A stretch of DNA of 16,704 nucleotides from an uncultured Pseudomonadales bacterium (lineage in GTDB: Bacteria > Pseudomonadota > Gammaproteobacteria > Pseudomonadales > Cellvibrionaceae), in assembly GCA_938048505.1 (NCBI GenBank), contig CALIUX010000042.1, positions 1 to 16,704 on the forward strand. Direction: 5' to 3'. Of this stretch, positions 13,597 to 16,704 are shown piece after piece. The stretch's first letter is position 1; every line of letters begins with the position of its first letter. The notes beneath the pieces are model-generated. The model saw nothing but the letters and a program-made list of their open reading frames with translations. It ran no database searches and was not told where the DNA came from. The translations under genes were made by a program, and so were the position numbers.

Positions 13597-14767
13597 TATC
13601 GGTGGTTTTCGTAGCAAGCAGATAGCAAGACTGATAAGCCTGCTTGCTTTGGTGTTCACAGCCTTAAGCGGGCAAGCTGCCACACTGCCAGAAGAGCGCG
13701 CTGATATTATGTATCACAGCTATGATGGCGGTGGCATTGAAATTACAGGCCCATCTGTTTTAGTCCGTAAAAACTTCAAAGACTCCGTTTCGGTTTATGC
13801 CAATTACTATGTCGATCAAGTCACCAGCGCATCCATTGATGTGGTGACATCTGGCGCAAGTGAATACACCGAAGAGCGCACAGAATATAGCTTAGGGGTT
13901 GAATATCTGTACGACAAAATGTCGCTTTCTGTCAGCGGCACAACCTCATCTGAAAACGACTACGAAGCCGAAACGATTAGCTTTAATGCAAGCCAAACAT
14001 TTTTTAGCGATATGACTACGCTTTCGATGGGCTACTCCCACGGTGACGATTTAGTCGGTACACGCGGGGCAGATATTAACGACTACATTCCTGTAACACA
14101 TGACCGATTTCGATTTGGGTTCACCCAAGTGCTCTCACCCAAATGGATGATGGGTATTAGCGCTGAAAAATCCTTAGACCAAGGCGAGCAACTCAACAAT
14201 CCTTACCGCTCAGTTCACTTCCTTGACGGCGATACCGTGAGACTTGCCAACGAAGTCTATCCCAATACACGTAATAGTGACGCCATTGCTCTGCGTACCA
14301 TCTACCATTTACCTTATAAAGCGTCTATTCGTGGTGAGCTGCGAAATTTCTCAGATAATTGGGGCATAGAATCACGCAACATCGAAGTTCGTTATTTACA
14401 TGAATACAATAGCAACTGGCGCTTTCAAGTGGGCTTACGAGGCTATACCCAAACACAAGCTGATTTTTACGCCGACTTATTCCCGTTTGATAATGCCCAA
14501 GAGTTTCTGGCCCGTGATAAAGAGCTAAGCGAGTTTGATTCTTATAGTGTTGGCTTAGGTGTTTTTTACGAGCTCGACCAGCGCTGGGTCCCTTTTTTCA
14601 GGCGTACTACGGTGAACCTGCAAGTTGATCATATGCAGTTTGATTACGGTAATTTTAGAGATGCAACGGGCCGTATCGACGGTTCATCAGGCTTTATACC
14701 TGGCACAGAACCCCTTTACACCTTGAAGGCAAACGTAATCCGTTTCTTTATTTCTGCTTTTTACTAA
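13583..14767 (+). CDS. DUF3570 outer-membrane beta-barrel protein
   Basis: 394 residues from a GTG (13583) placed by a perfect AGGAGG 5 nt upstream; the open frame extends further left but without a ribosome site. The signal peptide (SKQIARLISLLALVFTALSG, cleaved near QAA-TL) is followed by ERADIMYHSYDGGGIEITGPSV, the usual DUF3570 opening. Long runs of alternating strands come next: SVSVYANYYVDQVTSASIDV, YSLGVEYLYDKMSLSVSG and FRFGFTQVLSPKWMMGISAE. It ends FFISAFY, an aromatic C-terminus consistent with barrel assembly. It overlaps DUF4266 by 14 nt, so the two are translated together and probably act together at the outer membrane. DUF3570 has no established function that I know of. It is the last gene of the block; a large hairpin follows. 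Confidence 0.92.
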   Translation: MAVINIGGFRSKQIARLISLLALVFTALSGQAATLPEERADIMYHSYDGGGIEITGPSVLVRKNFKDSVSVYANYYVDQVTSASIDVVTSGASEYTEERTEYSLGVEYLYDKMSLSVSGTTSSENDYEAETISFNASQTFFSDMTTLSMGYSHGDDLVGTRGADINDYIPVTHDRFRFGFTQVLSPKWMMGISAEKSLDQGEQLNNPYRSVHFLDGDTVRLANEVYPNTRNSDAIALRTIYHLPYKASIRGELRNFSDNWGIESRNIEVRYLHEYNSNWRFQVGLRGYTQTQADFYADLFPFDNAQEFLARDKELSEFDSYSVGLGVFYELDQRWVPFFRRTTVNLQVDHMQFDYGNFRDATGRIDGSSGFIPGTEPLYTLKANVIRFFISAFY

Positions 14768-14790
14768 AAGCGCTTATACCTCACATACTC

Positions 14791-14824
14791 ACATAAGATA
14801 GATTGCCTCTGATCTATCTTATGT
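14791..14824 (+). terminator. Perfect 13-bp hairpin after the DUF3570 gene
   Basis: ACATAAGATAGAT (14791-14803) pairs without mismatch with ATCTATCTTATGT (14812-14824) around an 8-nt loop, 24 bases past the DUF3570 stop. The stem is AT-rich and followed by C residues rather than T residues, so it is not a classic intrinsic terminator. It may protect the message 3' end, or be a protein-binding palindrome for the downstream gene. Confidence 0.4.
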
Positions 14825-14995
14825 CCCCCCTCCGAGCTTATAACTGTACTTCATAGCGCGATAAAATTATCAAAGGTTTAGGTTTCCGACCTATGTAGCC
14901 TACGCGCTAAAAAAAACACCTACACTGATACAACCCTTCTTTGTTTACAACCCCCCCACCCAATAGCGTACCGCTAGAGGAGCTTAATTCAGGGT

Positions 14996-16333
14996 ATGAA
15001 TTTTGTGTATGTCAGAGCCGTAGCGGCGATTGTGACAGTACTGTGTATTGGTATTGATCAGTTAGCACCAGCAAGAGAAATCGGGCTATTGCCCAACGCT
15101 CATGCCAAAGCACAACTCTATGCCGATAGTCACCGCAGCCACCGCAAAGGCCATAGCGTTGTCACACCGCTTAATGCCAATCACACGACTTTTTTATGCG
15201 ATATTCAAGGTGACTCCATGGATAAATCGTGTGGGATTATTTTGAGTTGGAATAAACACTACACACAATCCGGTAGTTATAGTGAGGATGCCCGCTATAC
15301 AACGCCACAAAGTGATGAAATTGATCACTCGCAATTTATCGATTTTAATGCCATTAGTCATTTAAAAATCCGTTTTAGCTATCGAGGAAAAGCTAAGCAG
15401 CTGCGCTTATATCTGCGCAATGCCAATACGCGAACGTCCAACGCGACGATTTCAACGCCTCATCAGTTTTTATCGCTGACGCTTGAGCAACATGAATTTA
15501 ATCAACCGATCACCCTCTCCACTGAAGAGTTTTCCGTACCTCAATGGTGGCTTAATAAAGCCGACCCAGACACCCATTTGAGAAAACCTAGGTTTGACAA
15601 TATTTTCCAAGTGGGACTCGATGTTTTAGGGCACGCACCAGAAGATAAACATTTTTTTGCAGTAGAAGAAATCACCCTATTAAAGCCTTGGCTGCCGTCA
15701 AAAGTTGTCTATTTTTATTTAAGCCTTATGTGGTTAAGTCTTATCGCAATTGAATGGTTAGCGCGATTACACAAAACCGTAAGGAGTAGTCAATCAACAC
15801 ATGGATTACTGCCTATCCTTGAAGAACACATAGATGATTTAGAAAAAAAGGAACACCGAGATGAGCTAACAGGGCTGTTTAATCGCAAGGGGGTATCTAA
15901 AGTTACCGATATTCTTTTTACCTCCTACCCTCCATTACCGCTTTCAATTATTGCAATGGATATTGATTATTTTAAGCATATTAATGATGCACATGGTGAT
16001 AATGCTGGCGACTTAATTGTGAAGCAATTTGCCGCACTGATACAAAAAAACATTCGCAGCATCGATACACTTGGACGGTGGGAGAACGTAAAATTTATCT
16101 TAATCTGCCAACACCCCTCTTCTGCAGATGCCTATAATTTGGCGGAAAAACTGCGCAGCATTACCGCCAATCACGCATTTAACCTAGAGAATCGGGCAAG
16201 CCTTGCGACCACAATGAGTTTAGGCGTAGCATTAGTCGCAAAAGATGAGCCATTCGAACAAGCACTAAATCGTGCTGATAATGCGCTCTATCACGCAAAA
16301 GATACCGGTCGTAACTGCGTACGTATGGCATGA
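14996..16333 (+). CDS. Membrane-bound degenerate GGDEF protein with periplasmic sensor domain
   Basis: 445 residues. An N-terminal hydrophobic segment (about 5-20) is followed by a roughly 200-residue extracytoplasmic beta-rich domain (LKIRFSYRGKAKQLRLYLRN, VGLDVLG, FFAVEEITLLKPW). A membrane helix follows at 236-256, then a short helical linker (ILEEHIDDLEKKEHRDELTG) and a GGDEF domain at 288-445. The domain keeps LTGLFNRKG and the metal-site segment MDIDYFKHIND (321-331), but its signature is ENVKF (363-367) instead of GG(D/E)EF. The inhibitory-site motif RxxD is intact as RSID (354-357), five residues before the signature as in active enzymes. It is therefore probably a cyclic-di-GMP binding or protein-binding receptor rather than a cyclase (inference). 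AGAGGAG (14976-14982) lies rather far upstream; AGGG abuts the ATG. A DUF4124 gene starts 33 nt downstream. Confidence 0.9.
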   Translation: MNFVYVRAVAAIVTVLCIGIDQLAPAREIGLLPNAHAKAQLYADSHRSHRKGHSVVTPLNANHTTFLCDIQGDSMDKSCGIILSWNKHYTQSGSYSEDARYTTPQSDEIDHSQFIDFNAISHLKIRFSYRGKAKQLRLYLRNANTRTSNATISTPHQFLSLTLEQHEFNQPITLSTEEFSVPQWWLNKADPDTHLRKPRFDNIFQVGLDVLGHAPEDKHFFAVEEITLLKPWLPSKVVYFYLSLMWLSLIAIEWLARLHKTVRSSQSTHGLLPILEEHIDDLEKKEHRDELTGLFNRKGVSKVTDILFTSYPPLPLSIIAMDIDYFKHINDAHGDNAGDLIVKQFAALIQKNIRSIDTLGRWENVKFILICQHPSSADAYNLAEKLRSITANHAFNLENRASLATTMSLGVALVAKDEPFEQALNRADNALYHAKDTGRNCVRMA

Positions 16334-16366
16334 TTACACTGCCACCTTGCCCATAGGGAACTTCAG

Positions 16367-16704
16367 ATGAAAAACGAAAAAAACAAGTCCTTGCACCGCA
16401 TCAGCCAAGTAGGACTATTGTTTATGTGCTTGCTGGGTGCAGGGCCTGCCCTAGCCGAAATCTATAAAAGTGTTGATGCCAATGGGAAAATTACATATTC
16501 CGATATACCCAGCGGCAAAGAATTGAACACTTTAGATTTACCGCACATCAATGAAACTCCCCCAGTCAAAGAGCAGCAGATTGCTACGTCGGCTCCTGAG
16601 CCGGAGCCCGTTTCCTACTCCGTCAATATCACCTCACCAAGCCAGGGGGCAGAAATACTACCCGGACAGCGCAATCTCGGCATTAGCGCATCCGTATCGC
16701 CATA
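16367..16704 (+). CDS. DUF4124-domain exported protein, N-terminal part only
   Basis: 112 codons are visible before the window edge; there is no stop. ATG 16367 has AGGGA (16355-16359) 7 nt upstream. A signal peptide ends at ALA-EI (residue 30). Residues 31-75 form the DUF4124 domain: EIYKSVDANGKITYSDIPSG. A proline/glutamate linker (APEPEPV) and the start of a beta-sandwich-like segment (VNITSPSQGAEILPG) follow. In many gammaproteobacteria such DUF4124 proteins lie between glnA and ntrB, so nitrogen-regulation genes might be found further right; this is a guess from family context. The gene is 33 nt after the GGDEF gene and may share its transcript. The function is unknown. Confidence 0.85.
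   Translation, partial: MKNEKNKSLHRISQVGLLFMCLLGAGPALAEIYKSVDANGKITYSDIPSGKELNTLDLPHINETPPVKEQQIATSAPEPEPVSYSVNITSPSQGAEILPGQRNLGISASVSP

Noticed and set aside
14791..14824. Classic rho-independent terminator
   Set aside because: The stem is strong but AT-rich, and C residues rather than T residues follow it on the plus strand, with no T run on the minus strand either; kept only as a low-confidence end signal.
14996..16333. Active diguanylate cyclase
   Set aside because: The signature pentapeptide is ENVKF, lacking both glycines and the catalytic acidic pair.

Overview
The window looks like chromosomal DNA of a free-living, probably marine, gammaproteobacterium. This is inferred from gene families only: an HpaR-like MarR regulator, DUF4124, the DUF4266/DUF3570 pair, a Tat-exported DUF1501-like protein, and abundant lipoprotein and outer-membrane signals. 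Base composition is mixed. No rRNA, tRNA or CRISPR array was seen.

Layout, left to right. (1) Positions 1-139 are the end of an IS3-family-like insertion sequence that runs off the left edge, abutting a strong bidirectional terminator (148-188). (2) Two minus-strand genes follow: an unrecognised 216-residue protein (214-864) and an HpaR-like MarR regulator (1236-1667) with palindromes at its start. (3) The core is two divergent gene blocks, about 12.8 kb in all. The minus-strand block runs, in transcription order, from a DUF1588-like monoheme cytochrome (start near 7648), through a diheme LamG lipoprotein (3749-6340), to a Tat-exported DUF1501-like protein (1934-3559). The plus-strand block encodes a hydrazine-synthase-alpha-like (HzsA-related) diheme lipoprotein (8391-11189), an SH3/beta-barrel protein, a second outer-membrane barrel, a TlpA-type thioredoxin, a small DUF4266 lipoprotein ending in a Cys-Gly-Cys tail, and a DUF3570 barrel protein ending at 14767. 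About 0.74 kb of non-coding DNA separates the blocks. (4) At the right end are a membrane protein with a degenerate GGDEF domain and the start of a DUF4124 protein cut by the window edge.

How the genes may work together (inference). Every product of the two divergent blocks carries an export signal. Together they supply five CxxCH haem motifs (1+2+2), two haem-bearing lipoproteins, three proteins with barrel-type aromatic C-termini, a periplasmic disulfide reductase and one Tat substrate. This fits a cell-envelope redox assembly reaching the outer membrane, with the thioredoxin keeping haem-binding or DUF4266 cysteines reduced. The pairing of a DUF1501-like protein, LamG and a DUF1588-like cytochrome recalls the cytochrome/LamG/DUF1501 sets of planctomycetes. 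Substrate and electron partner cannot be read from the sequence. I consider this cluster the main candidate for an undescribed system.

Translational coupling is visible. The LamG gene starts 3 nt after its upstream neighbour ends and takes its ribosome site from that neighbour's last codons. DUF3570 starts inside the DUF4266 gene, behind a perfect AGGAGG.
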